Shown here: piece after piece, positions 21,929-32,348 of the stretch
Layout of the letters: each line of letters starts with the position of its first letter
Numbering within the stretch: position 1 is the first letter of the stretch
DNA from: Pyrenophora tritici-repentis
Taxonomy: Eukaryota > Ascomycota > Dothideomycetes > Pleosporales > Pleosporaceae
Direction: 5' to 3'
DNA length: 64,000 nt
NCBI RefSeq assembly: GCF_003171515.1
Contig: NC_089397.1
Location: 682,001-746,000 of the forward strand
Program-made: the position numbers and the translations under genes
Notes under the pieces: generated by a model
Seen by the model: only the letters and a program-made list of their open reading frames with translations
Databases searched by the model: none
Told to the model about the DNA's origin: nothing

Positions 21929-22496
21929 ATGTGTGTGATGCAATTCTGATTTCTTGGGATGCTGTACTGATCAGCTTAGGGTCGTGTTTGCGCTCTTCAT
22001 AATCAGCAAATCTGGCGGTCTCATCTACAACCGCGAGTTCCACACGGGCATGAGCAAGCTCACTAGCAACGACTACCTCATGCTCGCCGGGTCATTCCAT
22101 GGGTACATGATTCACATCATAGACATTCAAGCGCCAATTTCTGACTGATGTACTAGAATGCACGCCATCACTGCTCAGCTTTCACCCATTCCACCCGTTC
22201 GCGCGCCCCCTTCCTCTACTGCCACCCCAAACCTCCAGGCCTTCCCCGTGCGCGCCACCGGTATTGAAGTTCTCGAGAGCTCGCACTTTCGCATTCAATG
22301 CTTCCAGACGCAAACCGGAGTCAAGTTTCTGCTCTTCACTGAGCCGCAGCAACCGAATGTGGACACAATGATGAAGAAGATATACGAGCTGTACGCAGAC
22401 TACGTCATGAAAAACCCATTCTATACAGTAGAGATGCCGGTTCGGTGCGAGAAGTTTGACCGCGGGTTGGACGGGTTTGTGAAAGTGAGGGGGTGA
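21929..22496 (+). CDS. trs23: TRAPP complex subunit Trs23 (TRAPPC4/sybindin)
   Basis: Trs23 is a core longin-like subunit of the TRAPP tethering complex, the exchange factor for Ypt1 at ER-Golgi and Golgi membranes. The coding frame begins VVFALFIISKSGGLIYNREF, the family N-terminus, but no ATG precedes it in frame. A 49-nt intron 21931-21979 (GTGTGT donor, TACTGATC branch, CTTAG acceptor) would join AT (21929-21930) to G (21980), so the start codon itself is split. Exon 2 is 21980-22102, intron 2 is 22103-22156 (CTGAC branch), and exon 3 is 22157-22496, giving 154 aa. Exon 3 has TGVKFLLFTEP and YADYVMKNPFYTVEMPVRCEKFD, which are diagnostic. The family is sure; the split start is an inference. 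Confidence 0.88.
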
Positions 22497-22922
22497 ATGG
22501 GATGGGAGAAGCACGACTATGGTTCCAAGATAACATCACGAAGCGGACGGCGACCTGATTTATCTGATAGTAGGAATTGGCCCACTGGAGGTTTGCCAAG
22601 GTGCTGTCAACAAAGAACAGCATGCCGCGACATGCTACAAACTCATGTTGCGCTGGAGGCGACGAGTGATAGGAGACATGGCTTCAAGGTTAAGGTTCCG
22701 AGTGTAGAGACGTAGCTGTCAGCGCTCAGTCAGTAACCCACCCATAGATGGTGGTCAACTTCGTAGAGGACAGCAAAAACAACAGCATTTGTCTATATGC
22801 GGACTGAAGTCTTCATTAATGCTTGTTCATTCATCCATGCCTTATGTGGCGTTTCAGCTCTATTCGTACAGTAGACGCCGTGGATGCTCTGCCGCACCAC
22901 ACGCTGCCACATCTATGCTAGA
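22497..22922. other. convergent 3' regions of trs23 and rpn10
   Basis: 426 bp shared downstream region of two converging genes. No coding signal beyond the two genes. Confidence 0.5.
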
Positions 22923-23918
22923 TCATGCCGTGTCCATCTTGTCTGGATCATCGTCCTTCTTCTTGTCTTTGCTGCCACGTCCGCTGGACTGGCCCTGATC
23001 ATCCAGCAGCGGTTGCTTCTCATCGCCCTCGGCGACTGGCTCAAGCTCCGACTTGCCTTCGGCAGCCTCCTTCGCCTTTTTGTCCTTTTCCTGTCGCGCC
23101 TTTTCTTCCTCGAACGACATTCGCAGTGCCAGCGCAAGTTCGGGATCAACAGAAGGATCCACGCCAAACTCGAAGTCATTGCCACCAGATGGGCCACCGC
23201 CACCTCCTCCAGAACCGCTATCGCCGCCACCACTGGAGGCACCCTCGCCTCCAACTATGGGTGTTGTAATCAGAGAGTCGCTGAGGAGGTTTGCGCTAGG
23301 TGGGATGGTAGCCAGATAGGACCCTTCGGCGCTCTGTACGTTGTCGCTGAAGGCCTGGAGTTTCCGTGTGGTGTCGTCGCTGAGCTCACCAAATGCGATG
23401 ATGTCAATGCTAATACCGCTCTTCTTCATCTTCTTCGCGAGCTTCACCAGGTTCTTCTCGTCTTCCTCAATGGGGCTGCAGTTGAATATGACTATCCGCT
23501 GCTTCTGCGACTTGTTCTGTCTGTGCTTGAGGGCCAGCTACAGTATGATCAGCTTGTGTGTCTTCTCCAGGGTCCTGAATAACCTACAGCCGCTACATTG
23601 ATGCCTGTCACAAAGTGTGAGCTACCCTTTATCTTCGTCCTGTGCAGACCATCCAACACCTTGCCAATGTCCGTTGTCAGGGTCGTGAGGATCTCTGGGG
23701 TGTTGCCGCCCATGCTCATCAGACCGACAGATGACTCTGGGTTTGCACCAGTCTTTGCAGAGAAGATCATGTTCACGGCATCCTGTTGTGCTTCCCATCG
23801 CGAGGGTACATAATCGCCATTTCGACTAGCTTCGCTGTTGTCAACGCTGCAATAGTTAGCACATATGGATGGGTGAGTGAAGGCCGTCATACACTATCAT
23901 GGAAGCTTCCAACACCAT
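22923..23918 (-). CDS. rpn10: 26S proteasome regulatory subunit Rpn10
   Basis: Rpn10 is the ubiquitin receptor that sits between lid and base of the 19S particle. Exons are 23918-23893 (26 nt), 23846-23588 and 23537-22923, with introns of 46 and 50 nt (CTAAC branch in the first), giving 299 aa. The first splice produces MVLEASMIVVDNSE, the invariant start of the von Willebrand A domain (about residues 1-190). A Gly/Ser-rich linker follows, then one ubiquitin-interacting motif, DPELALALRMSFEEE (residues 226-240), with the core Leu-Ala-x-Ala-Leu and Ser. The C-terminal tail is Lys/Asp-rich and disordered. The short first exon is common in fungal rpn10. Confidence 0.96.
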
Positions 23919-24699
23919 CTTGACGTGAGTTGTGCGGGGGTTGAGGTGGTTTCGGAGTAGTTGTGGATTGACGGTAACTGTATGATGCTGAGCTCAAGGT
24001 CGCCGCAGCGGAGGACGGAGGCTGGTAGTCGAAACACCGAGATCACGTGAACTTCCCTGAGAGTGACGGGAGGTCGTGCGCCTCTGCGTGTAAGAAATGA
24101 CTCAGGCTGCGTCTGTAACACCTGGGGACTTACTCGCAATTTCTTCATTTCAGTATGGCACTTCCAGTTTCGATGGGATTTCTTGTAATTATTGACTATC
24201 CGACTGCTACATAACATAGTAGTTTAGGAGCAAGTGCAGCAATGAACTCCATAATGGTAAATGCGTTGGTGTAGTGACGGAGCGCACTTGGCACTGACAC
24301 AACAACGTTCGCCTGGCGCTGCAACTTCCTTCTTCCAACATCCCACTCAAGATCAAGAAGCTGCGAGCACAATATTCCACAATCACACCACACTGTTCAG
24401 ATTTTTGGAACAACTGCTCCAAAACCTTGAGAAAATATCCGCGACCCACTCAGCACATCAATATTCCCCACCAAACTTCCAAGTCGCGGCTTTTCACGCG
24501 TTGTTTACTGTCCTCCAAAACACTCCATTTTCGGAAACTACAACCCTACCCTCCACCACCACTACCATACCAAGCTACTTGGAATTATTTGGAACTCTTT
24601 GTATACATCTCATTAGGCCATATCAAGCCGCTTCTCGAACTCAATTGTTCTCCAACACCACGTCGTCGCTGTTTTCGCGTCCTCTGCTATAGCAACGCC
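23919..24699. promoter_or_regulatory. divergent promoter between rpn10 and the nbl1-like gene
   Basis: 781 bp. The plus-strand half (about 24380-24690) is C/T/A-rich like a 5' leader. The proteasome-associated control element GGTGGCAAA is not seen near the rpn10 start on either strand. Confidence 0.4.
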
Positions 24700-25371
24700 A
24701 TGATGAACAACATTACCGACGGTATCACAGCTGAGGCCAAGGCCAATATGCTTGCAAACCTACAAATCGAAATCGACTCACGGACAGAGAAGTTGCGAGC
24801 GCAGTGCGACGCGCAGTGTGCGAGCATGCAGTCGCGCCTTGAGCGACGCGTCAACCGCATCCCAGTCGTGACGCGCCAAACCACACTTCTCCAACTTCTT
24901 AAGGCGTCCGCTCCAGCGCCACCTGTCGTCGTCGCTGCTCCTCCAGCAAAGCCTGCGCCCACCAAGAAGGCAACTGCGACTGCCACACGCAAGGCGCGCA
25001 CTGCCCCCACCACTGGTCCCTCTTCAAGGCCTGCATCCGTTCAAGAGGAACGCGTCAAAACTGCCACCAAAGCAACCAAGCCAACTCCCGCATATGCCAA
25101 GGCAACAAAGAACACTCGAGCCAAGAAGCGCAGCAGTGACGAAATGTCTGGGGAGGACAAGGCTGGTGAAGATAAGGAGAATACCGACCTTCCAATACCC
25201 AAGAAGCGCACAAGGACTCTTACCCAGAAGCCTGCTGCGCCTACCGCCACCGTACGGTCAACCCGTGCTGCCTCCCGAACCAAGCCTTCTGCTGCTGCCC
25301 ATGTGTTATCGCCAAAAACCAATGCCGCCAACGTCCGAAAGCCTACTGCGCGTAGCGCCCGCCCCAGGTAG
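24700..25371 (+). CDS. nbl1: borealin N-terminal (Nbl1-like) protein
   Basis: Nbl1/borealin joins survivin (Bir1) and INCENP (Sli15) in the chromosomal passenger complex that places Aurora kinase on chromosomes. The CDS runs from the ATG at 24700, has no intron, and gives 223 aa. Residues about 10-65 form the borealin N-terminal helix: AEAKANMLANLQIEIDSR, then a Cys-containing coil and the conserved SRLERRVNRIP. The remaining 150 residues are a basic, Ala/Thr/Pro/Lys-rich, disordered tail with several KKR/KK(R/T)R nuclear signals, much longer than in yeast Nbl1 (73 aa) and more like metazoan borealin. The open frame continues upstream, but without a convincing start. The domain call is good; the function of the tail is unknown. 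Confidence 0.82.
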   Translation: MMNNITDGITAEAKANMLANLQIEIDSRTEKLRAQCDAQCASMQSRLERRVNRIPVVTRQTTLLQLLKASAPAPPVVVAAPPAKPAPTKKATATATRKARTAPTTGPSSRPASVQEERVKTATKATKPTPAYAKATKNTRAKKRSSDEMSGEDKAGEDKENTDLPIPKKRTRTLTQKPAAPTATVRSTRAASRTKPSAAAHVLSPKTNAANVRKPTARSARPR

Positions 25372-26199
25372 CGCCTTTGAACGGAAACGATTGCCCAGCA
25401 TTGTTATTTGGCGTTTGATACCCCCTTGTTTTTGGTTTCTGCATTTAGGCGGCGTTTTGGGATAGTTCTACTGCCTCCACCCTGGCTTGAATGAAGGAAC
25501 CCCATCGAGTTCCAGCCGCCCGAAAGGGATGGCTCTTGTGGGGTACCGGAACACAGCCGGGTGGATGTTGGGGTTGTTAGGTGGTCGGTGTTTTTTTCGG
25601 TGTTCGTATTGTATGGTAATGACGCTCAAGCTCGATAAGGCATGAACGAGTAATGATAGTGTAAATCTTTCATAATGCAGGCATGTTCTCTAGTGCAAGA
25701 GATGTCCACGTATGCCGTGAATGTTTACAATCTCGGGCATGAAATGGAGGTTCAGGCTATGGACAAAGGATAGCATCATAGCTGGTAAGGTGCCGGTGAT
25801 AGCTTGCTTCTGAACGTATACGAGGGCTTTATGTTTAGTGTATGTAGGGAGAATACGCATGCGTGGCGTATATAAGCGCAGTACCACTGCGTAGGTATCC
25901 AGGTAGAACTCCGTGAGTACCTCCAGGAGTGTCATTTTTTGGACGGCATGATGTCATAATGGAGCAAATCGGATCGTACGCAATGGCTGAACCACGAAGA
26001 TTCGCTCAAATAGGATCTTGTTATTGGCCCAATCAAAAACAAAACTATGGTTGCTCGAGCAGTAGTGCGCACTGAACCATTGATCAGACTTGGATTAAAA
26101 ATCTCTGCAACTTTGGACTGAATATAATTCAAACGTTTTGCAGTTTGCAGAGTTGACCACTATTCTACGGACAAGATCAACAGCATTTGTACGGTAATT
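25372..26199. other. intergenic region upstream of the HNH-type gene
   Basis: 828 bp, increasingly AT-rich toward 26199. No supported gene; short ORFs on the minus strand lack family resemblance. Confidence 0.5.
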
Positions 26200-27450
26200 A
26201 TGGCAGATTCCGATAGCTGGATACTTTCCAGAGATTTCATCTTTGCAGGAATAGGGTTCGACAAGAAAAGAAAGGGACTAAAACGCATGAATGAATTTGA
26301 TTCCAACTACTGGAAACATGCCTCTGAGATGGCTTCATATGCAAAACAACGAACAGAATCAGGACTCCAGATTCTGGCAAACACGTGTATCGCAGATGAA
26401 ATTTGTACTCTACGAAAGTCTCCCTGCGAGCACAATGTCGCTACGTTTTTGATGGAAGAGGATGCAAGGGTTTGGGAAATCAAAGCAAGGATTTACAAGC
26501 ACCGGGCTACAGACTTCGAACCTGCTCAGAACACTCCCTTTGCATACCCTACTCTCGGAATAAACAATACAGCGATAATGGCAGAACGACGAGACCCAAA
26601 GTTAATGTCAGAATTCAGGGGCAAGATTACAGACCATTATAACATGCAATGTCCTACATCCAACAATTGTATTTGGGACATCGTCTCAAACCGGTACATA
26701 GGTGGATGTTACCTTGAAACAACACAGCTCTTCTCCCGGAAATACAATCAAACTACAATGACCGCTATATTCGGCCCAAAGGCATCAGAAGACCTATTCT
26801 CCGCATTAAACGGGCTTCTCATGGGGATTACATGCGAAGATGCGTTCGAAGGCGGTATTTTGGCAATTGTACCAGATATCGACGATCCAACTTCAAAGAT
26901 AGAGGTGGTATTGTGGCAGAGCCAGAGTTTTCGCGAGTACAAGGTCAGGATATTTGATAACGGTCAGCCTGATATGTATGACATACCTTTTGATATTTAC
27001 TGCAATGGCGACGAAGATATCATCCTCAGTGTCGAACTCAGAGATCTAAACGATTGGAAACTCAAATTCCCAACTCCTTCCCGGCCCGCAGAACGCTACC
27101 TGTTCTTCCGTTACTGCTGCCACATTCTAAGACGAGTTTGGCACATAACCAACTACAATACAGCAACGCCCAAGGCCCAGCTGGGAACATGGCTCTGGGG
27201 CGCAACAGGCAAATACGTCCCCCGCGACCAAATGTGAGTATTCGTACAAGAACTAGGACCAGGATACGAGCTCTTGATGGAAAACTCAGACCCAGCGCTT
27301 GACGGGCAGGCGGATCCATATACGCTCCTATACGCAGTAGCAGAGCAGATCAGCATCGGCAACAAGCGACAGCGGGACCGGCGAGAGCATGAAGATGAGA
27401 AAACAGATGAATACGAGGACGTGGACGAGGATTCGGAGCATTCAGATTAA
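26200..27450 (+). pseudogene. HNH-type (HNH_2-like) fungal protein interrupted by an in-frame TGA
   Basis: The ATG at 26200 opens 345 codons to a TGA at 27235-27237. The same frame then stays open for 70 more codons to a TAA at 27448-27450. The protein resembles the large fungal family annotated as HNH endonuclease/HNH_2: a central cysteine-containing region, then an IFGPKASEDLFSALNGLLMG stretch like the family IFG...LFSxxNGL, and late on RPAERYLFFRYCCHILRR and GKYVPRDQM. In the family this continues with a helix of the form FVEE(L/M)GxxYExLL, which is exactly what the frame after the TGA encodes (VFVQELGPGYELLME). The tail is acidic. The TGA also overlaps a GTGAGT donor-like string, but no acceptor nearby restores the frame. 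Either a recent nonsense mutation or read-through. The classical HNH residues are not clear. Confidence 0.7.
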
Positions 27451-27604
27451 GACTTTTTCCCCTTTTGATTTTATTCTTATCTTAACTATATGTACAATGA
27501 AATCAGAATACGGCATACACCGCCCCAAAACCCATGCACTTGCGTATCGAAACGCCCTTGAATGCTTCCAGCCTTCTACATACAATTCCACTCCCTCCAT
27601 CTCC

Positions 27605-28107
27605 TCAAACACAATCACTCCCCCCATACACAAACTTTCCATTGGAATTCTCACACCCACACGTCCCATCCACCGGACTCTTGATACATCCCATGCCCTC
27701 CCCAGGCTCCTGTCCTTTGACACCCGCTTTGTCCCAAAAGAAGGTCCAAATGTCTTGTTTGCTCTTCATGGCTGTTCCAGGCGAGCAGTTGTACGCTTCG
27801 CAGGTGCCGTAAGGGGCGCCGTGCGAGGAGTCGTATTTGTGGTCTTGGGTGAAGACAGCAAAGGTTTGGGCGGATGTGCGGGTGTTGTGGCTGCATTCGG
27901 AGGCTTGGATTGCACGGCTGGTTTTTATGGCTGGGTGCGTGTTAGAAGGTGAATGAGAGGGAGAACATGGAAAGGTGGAGTGGACGTACGAGCACATTTT
28001 GGGGCAGTGGGGTAGCTGCTGTTTGTGTGGGAGGTAGCTGGGTCGAGTGTTGCGGTTATGGTTGTTAGGAGGGTGAAGAGCGTGGGGATGGTGTATTTGG
28101 TGAACAT
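27605..28107 (-). CDS. small secreted cysteine-rich protein (candidate effector)
   Basis: Exon 1 is 28107-27990 and encodes a hydrophobic signal peptide (about MFTKYTIPTLFTLLTTITA). A 59-nt intron 27989-27931 (GTACGT donor, TCTAACAC branch, CACCCAG acceptor) leads to exon 2 27930-27605, giving 147 aa. The mature part has eight cysteines, four of them in the last 30 residues (GCxxxxxxGTCGC...DC), plus Gly, Ser and Asn, and no membrane helix. This composition fits a secreted disulfide-bonded protein of a plant- or environment-associated fungus. I recognise no family. It converges on the HNH-type gene with only about 150 bp between them. Confidence 0.72.
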
Positions 28108-28500
28108 TATTATTGGTTCACTTAACGATTGTAAAGTTATGTATTGTTTAGCAACAGTTGGTGAATTTGAAAGTAGCAATGTTTCTGTGGGTTTGCAAGT
28201 CGTGGTCCTTTAGATACTTTCTAGTATGTATGATTGCTTCTGGTTATACACCAATTAACCGATCCAAAGCTTTCATCTAGATCACACCATAGTCCTTGCG
28301 TACATGAGCAGGACTGCTGAAATCCACATACGCGTACCACGTAATACGCAAAGTTCCGCAAACGGGAATTTACGGATGGTGGTGGTGAAACGAACTAGAC
28401 AGGGGTGGTGAGCGCGAAACTCGTTGGAGTAATTTTATTTTAGAGTGCAGGCTATTCCACTGCTTACCTCGTGTTGATAGGCAACGTGCGAGGTGTTGAT
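28108..28500. other. intergenic region
   Basis: 393 bp between two minus-strand genes. It holds the promoter of the secreted-protein gene. No other structure seen. Confidence 0.5.
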
Positions 28501-29328
28501 CTATGTCTCAATCATTGCCTTGATAACTTCTTTCCGCCTCTTCAAATCCTCTGGATCTACCCACTCCTGTGCTTCCTGCTCTCTCATCTCAAAAATTAGC
28601 TTGACACCCTTTGGTGCTGCGGCTTTGATTTCCCTCCCCAAAGACTGCCCGATCCGTTGTAGTGCATCATCTCTTACCCATTCAGGCATAATCACAGCAT
28701 TTCTACACCGGTCACCAACGGCGAAATGTATCAAGACTTGGACATGCTTTAACCCTTGGAGCAGTGACAAGCTACTGAGTCTTTCCAAGTCAAAACCTCC
28801 AAACTCTGACGGTTCTCCCACCTTCTCGCGAACCGTAAAGACAACCTTGGCGATGGAACGGAAGTGTACTGACTTCATCCGCCATGACATCATGCGCAAG
28901 GCAAGATCTTCAGAGAACCAAAAGTCGTTGATATGAGAAAACGGAACAAGAGCGGTTTGCATGTAGATTTGTCGGCAGGTTTGTTGAAGGGAGACGAAAG
29001 GGCTCGATATGGAGGTCCTATACCTGCAGTTCAAGGCCGATACCTTGATCATGAGAATGGCTCTTAAACCACCATCCACCTCATCGAACGACAGCGGAAT
29101 TGGTCCTCGCTGGGCGGTTCTTCTTACACTAAACATGATGAGATAGCCACCTAATGCTTCTGCGAAAATGCGGCTTTGTATCTCGGACGGAAGGTTGAGG
29201 AGTGGACAGGCTGTACGGTTTTGCTTGAATATCCGTTGGGCTGCTTGTGTGTATGGCATTGCATTCAAGAGGCGATCGTTCAACAGGCGAACACCACTCG
29301 TCTGAGGTTTGGAGCCTCCGTTTCCCAT
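28501..29328 (-). CDS. DUF7730/F-box-like hypothetical protein
   Basis: A single exon from the ATG at 29328, 275 aa. Near residue 43 it has CPLLNLPSEIQSRIFAEALGG, the LPxEIxxxI(F/Y) helix seen in F-box-like and DUF7730 proteins, which are very numerous in filamentous fungi. The later SLQQTCRQIYMQTALVPF is the second hallmark (TCRQIYxE). The C-terminal half alternates Lys/Glu helices. No membrane or secretion signal. A role as an adaptor in ubiquitin ligation is possible from the F-box-like helix but is not shown. Confidence 0.78.
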   Translation of the reverse strand: MGNGGSKPQTSGVRLLNDRLLNAMPYTQAAQRIFKQNRTACPLLNLPSEIQSRIFAEALGGYLIMFSVRRTAQRGPIPLSFDEVDGGLRAILMIKVSALNCRYRTSISSPFVSLQQTCRQIYMQTALVPFSHINDFWFSEDLALRMMSWRMKSVHFRSIAKVVFTVREKVGEPSEFGGFDLERLSSLSLLQGLKHVQVLIHFAVGDRCRNAVIMPEWVRDDALQRIGQSLGREIKAAAPKGVKLIFEMREQEAQEWVDPEDLKRRKEVIKAMIET

Positions 29329-30551
29329 CTTGTTCTGGTAGAAGATCTTGCGTAAGAACCTGTTTACTTTTTGAGTACTTGAGAGTGTTGGTAGATGGTT
29401 CCAGGACCAAGTTCTTTTTGGGATTTTCGAGGATTCGGGAACTGCGTAGTAAGAACGTTGGATACGAAGCTAGGTGAGTTCATGTTGCATAAAACGATAG
29501 AGATATATATACTGATCGAAAAAAGCATTCCACCTCGTGAACCATGGTTGAGAGTATATTAGTTGGAGAGTTTCGGTACCGATGACGTAGCCAATAGCAG
29601 CGCGATAACAGAATAATCATACCAGAGAAAACGAAGTGGTCCAGAAAAGTGTGACTATTATCGAAGTGCACCGTGGCTCATAGATAATAATGTCAGAAGC
29701 ACGTGGCACCAGAGTTTTGTGCTTCGTGGATTTAATACATGACCAAAGATCGCATGCACTGCGGTATACATTTTTCTAAAGCTTCAGGTGAACTGATTGA
29801 TATTCCACTGTATACGCCTGACAGAGAGAAAATAGTTCATACTTTCCCTCACAGCGTAGTACAGTATGGCGTATCTTGAGACGTGGCTGTACTATTCTGC
29901 CGAACGATTAGACGGCGCATGACCCATGGTTGCTATTGACTCAGAACGGCCATGACACAAAGCCGTATTTAGCAGTTATTTCCGATATTACTGGAATGGA
30001 AGTGAAAGATAATGCGCCCAGTGTCTGACGGGCCCGGGACGAATTTCGAATTTCTGAAACACGCCGTTGAGGGCAATACGGGATAAGCAAATGAGACCAC
30101 CTCAACGCTACGTAGGTCGCTTGGAAGACGCCAGGAAGTAGGTGAAGCGAAATATAGGCGTGAAAATAGATCTCGGGAGCGTTACCGTTAGCTAGCTGCA
30201 TGACAGTGTCCTCGCGTTGGTCTCCGCAGCGCGGCTCCATTCTTGTGGCTGATCGAGGTGGGGCGTGTCTGCAACAGCGGGAATGCCCCTGCGTCAACAA
30301 CCAGACCAAGACAGTTCTGATGAAAGGCCGGGGGCTCCTGCGGGAGCCTGCCGACGTCAATGTTATGATCTCCCCTTTCACCTTCCCCACCGCGTTGAGA
30401 AAATAGTTGGACGCGCACACGCGAACTATTTGTTTACTCTCGACAGCTCCAATCGACCCAACCACAAACACCCCGCTCTACCCACTACACTCGCGACCAG
30501 TATCCCTACGCACCACAGCTGTTAGCATTAACAGCTAATATACACGGCGCA
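29329..30551. other. 1.2-kb gene-free divergent region
   Basis: This lies between the divergent starts of the DUF7730-like gene and the NTF2-like gene. An unbroken 176-codon minus-strand frame (30471-29941) has irregular composition and no family likeness, and I do not call it. Confidence 0.5.
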
Positions 30552-32348
30552 ATGACGCTCTGCGACACATATTCGAGGTTTCTGGCCACGCCGTCTACGG
30601 GCGCGCTGGCTGACCATGCAACGCTGCACTACGTCTCGACCACGACCAGCATCACCGACGCGACAGCAATCATCAAGCACTTGGCTGTTCAGGAGAAGCT
30701 GCTTAAGAAGACGAAGCAGAAGATCCTGGACGCCATTGAGGGCAACCACGGCCTCAGCGTCGATGTAGAGACGACAATCGAGTTCAGTAACGGCGGCGGC
30801 GCATACCTGCCAGGCCTAGATGACAACTTCGTGGCAGATCGAACAGTGACGTTTGCAATGGTGATTATAGTTTGTTTAGCTGTTGTAGGGGCCGTTGACT
30901 GACACTGACAGGTCCACATGGTCCGTTTTGATAGAGCTGGAAAGATCACACAGATCCGCCAATATTGGGACCAGGGCTCTCTCCTGAAGCAGATCGACGT
31001 CATCGGCGCGCGCTCGCGCAATTGGCCTATCCGCGACGGCAGCGAACAAATCCGCTTGATCACGTCAAATGCCGCTGTTGCTGCGGCTAACCAGCCAGAA
31101 GCATCGCCTTCACGTCCATCGACAGCGGCATCGCGAGGCGTCGATGAGGTGTCTATTTCCTCGCGCTCGAGGCGCTCCACCAACAATGCTATGAACGACC
31201 CGCACGCGTCGCTCTCATTGTTCCAGCCTCGCGAGATTGACGAGGACGACGAGGACCGCGTCTCTCGCACCTCGTCGCAGCCTTCGGTGCCGCGCTCACT
31301 GTCTGCGAAGCCCCCTCCACGCGAGTACTCCGAGCTGTTCGTTGGCGCCGATGGAGGCTCACCCTCACCCTCTGAGAGGATCCCGACAAAGGCAGGTAGC
31401 GCAAAGAACTTCAAGAACAACCGCCTGTTTGAGGACGAGGATGACCACTCGGCCGATCGTGCGCCCATGAGCATCAAGACTAGCTCAAAGAAGTATGACC
31501 ACTTCACATTTGGCGAAGGCGAGGAGACTCCAAAGGTACGTGACACTTCGCGCCCTACCAGGCATGATCAGCACCGCAACCGAAACGACGCGCATTGGGA
31601 CTTTGACGACTTTGCCACCCCAAACAAATCCAAACCCAAGACACACCCCCAAGCCGTTAGACACTTTGGCTGGAGCGATGATGAGGTTAGTCCTTTCCAT
31701 CAACCAGGGACCGACGTTGCTCTTCTGTCTCTGAAAGTACTTCTGAACCGTACGCTGACATGGCATTCTTCACAGGACGAGTCACCCGTTCGCCGCCCCG
31801 TAGTCCACAAGGCGCGCCCAGACGCCGACGCCCACTTTGACTTTGTCGACGACGGCACACCCGAGTCGCAGCGCCAACACCCTACAAAAGGCGGGCGCAG
31901 CAACCGCGGCCAAGGTCTCTACGAAGACCACGTCAACAACACAACGAACGACGCCGACGACCACGCCTCAAAAGGCGACGTCAAGTCTGCCCTCAGCGAC
32001 GTCACAGCCGCCGTCAACGAGGGCCGCTCAAAGCACTTTGCCTCGCAGTTCGATATGACGGACAACAGCCCCAGCGCTGGCAAAAACGGCGCTGCTGCTG
32101 CTACCCAGACGCGCAACTCGATGAAGACGCACTGGGGTACCCACCAGGACTCGCCTGAGAACCGCGGTATCAATATCGCGGGTAACGGTATGGGTGGCCG
32201 CAAGGGCACTGAGGCAGCGTGGTCGCTGTATGATGAGAGTCCTGCAAAGAAGGAGAACCAGAACACGGGTGCGAGACAGGGTATCAAGACGGAAGGCGAT
32301 GGTATGGGTGGGAAGAAAGGTGCTGATAAGTCTTTCTGGGACTTTTGA
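30552..32348 (+). CDS. NTF2-like domain protein with repeated HFxF...(S/T)P motifs
   Basis: Exons are 30552-30860, 30912-31685 and 31776-32348; introns are 51 nt and 90 nt, and the second is in frame without stops (GTTAGT donor, GCTGAC branch, TTCACAG acceptor), giving 551 aa. Residues 1-160 form a cone-shaped NTF2-like fold, ending in the conserved KITQIRQYWDQGSLLKQIDVIG and NWPIRDG. The remaining 390 residues are disordered, rich in Ser, Asp and Asn, and carry about seven copies of a motif His/Gln-aromatic-x-aromatic-x-Asp-x(2-4)-(Ser/Thr)-Pro, for example HFTFGEGEETP, HWDFDDFATP, HFDFVDDGTPE and HWGTHQDSPE. Two copies of G(N/D)GMGG(R/K)KG also occur near the end. A fungal family of unknown function. 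A 36-nt span at 31536-31571 also has splice-like ends but is probably exon. Confidence 0.82.
31686..31775 (+). other. probable in-frame intron of the NTF2-like gene
   Basis: It is 90 nt long, with donor GTTAGT, a GCTGAC branch about 17 nt before TTCACAG, and no stop in frame. Removal joins WSDDE to DESPVRR and completes one of the repeated (S/T)P motifs; the peptide it would otherwise encode is hydrophobic and unlike the flanking sequence. Confidence 0.75.

Noticed and set aside
29941..30471. 176-codon minus-strand frame
   Set aside because: Uneven composition and no family resemblance; lies in a divergent promoter region.
31536..31571. Possible 36-nt intron in the NTF2-like gene
   Set aside because: Too short for a fungal intron, no branch site, and the encoded residues fit the tail.
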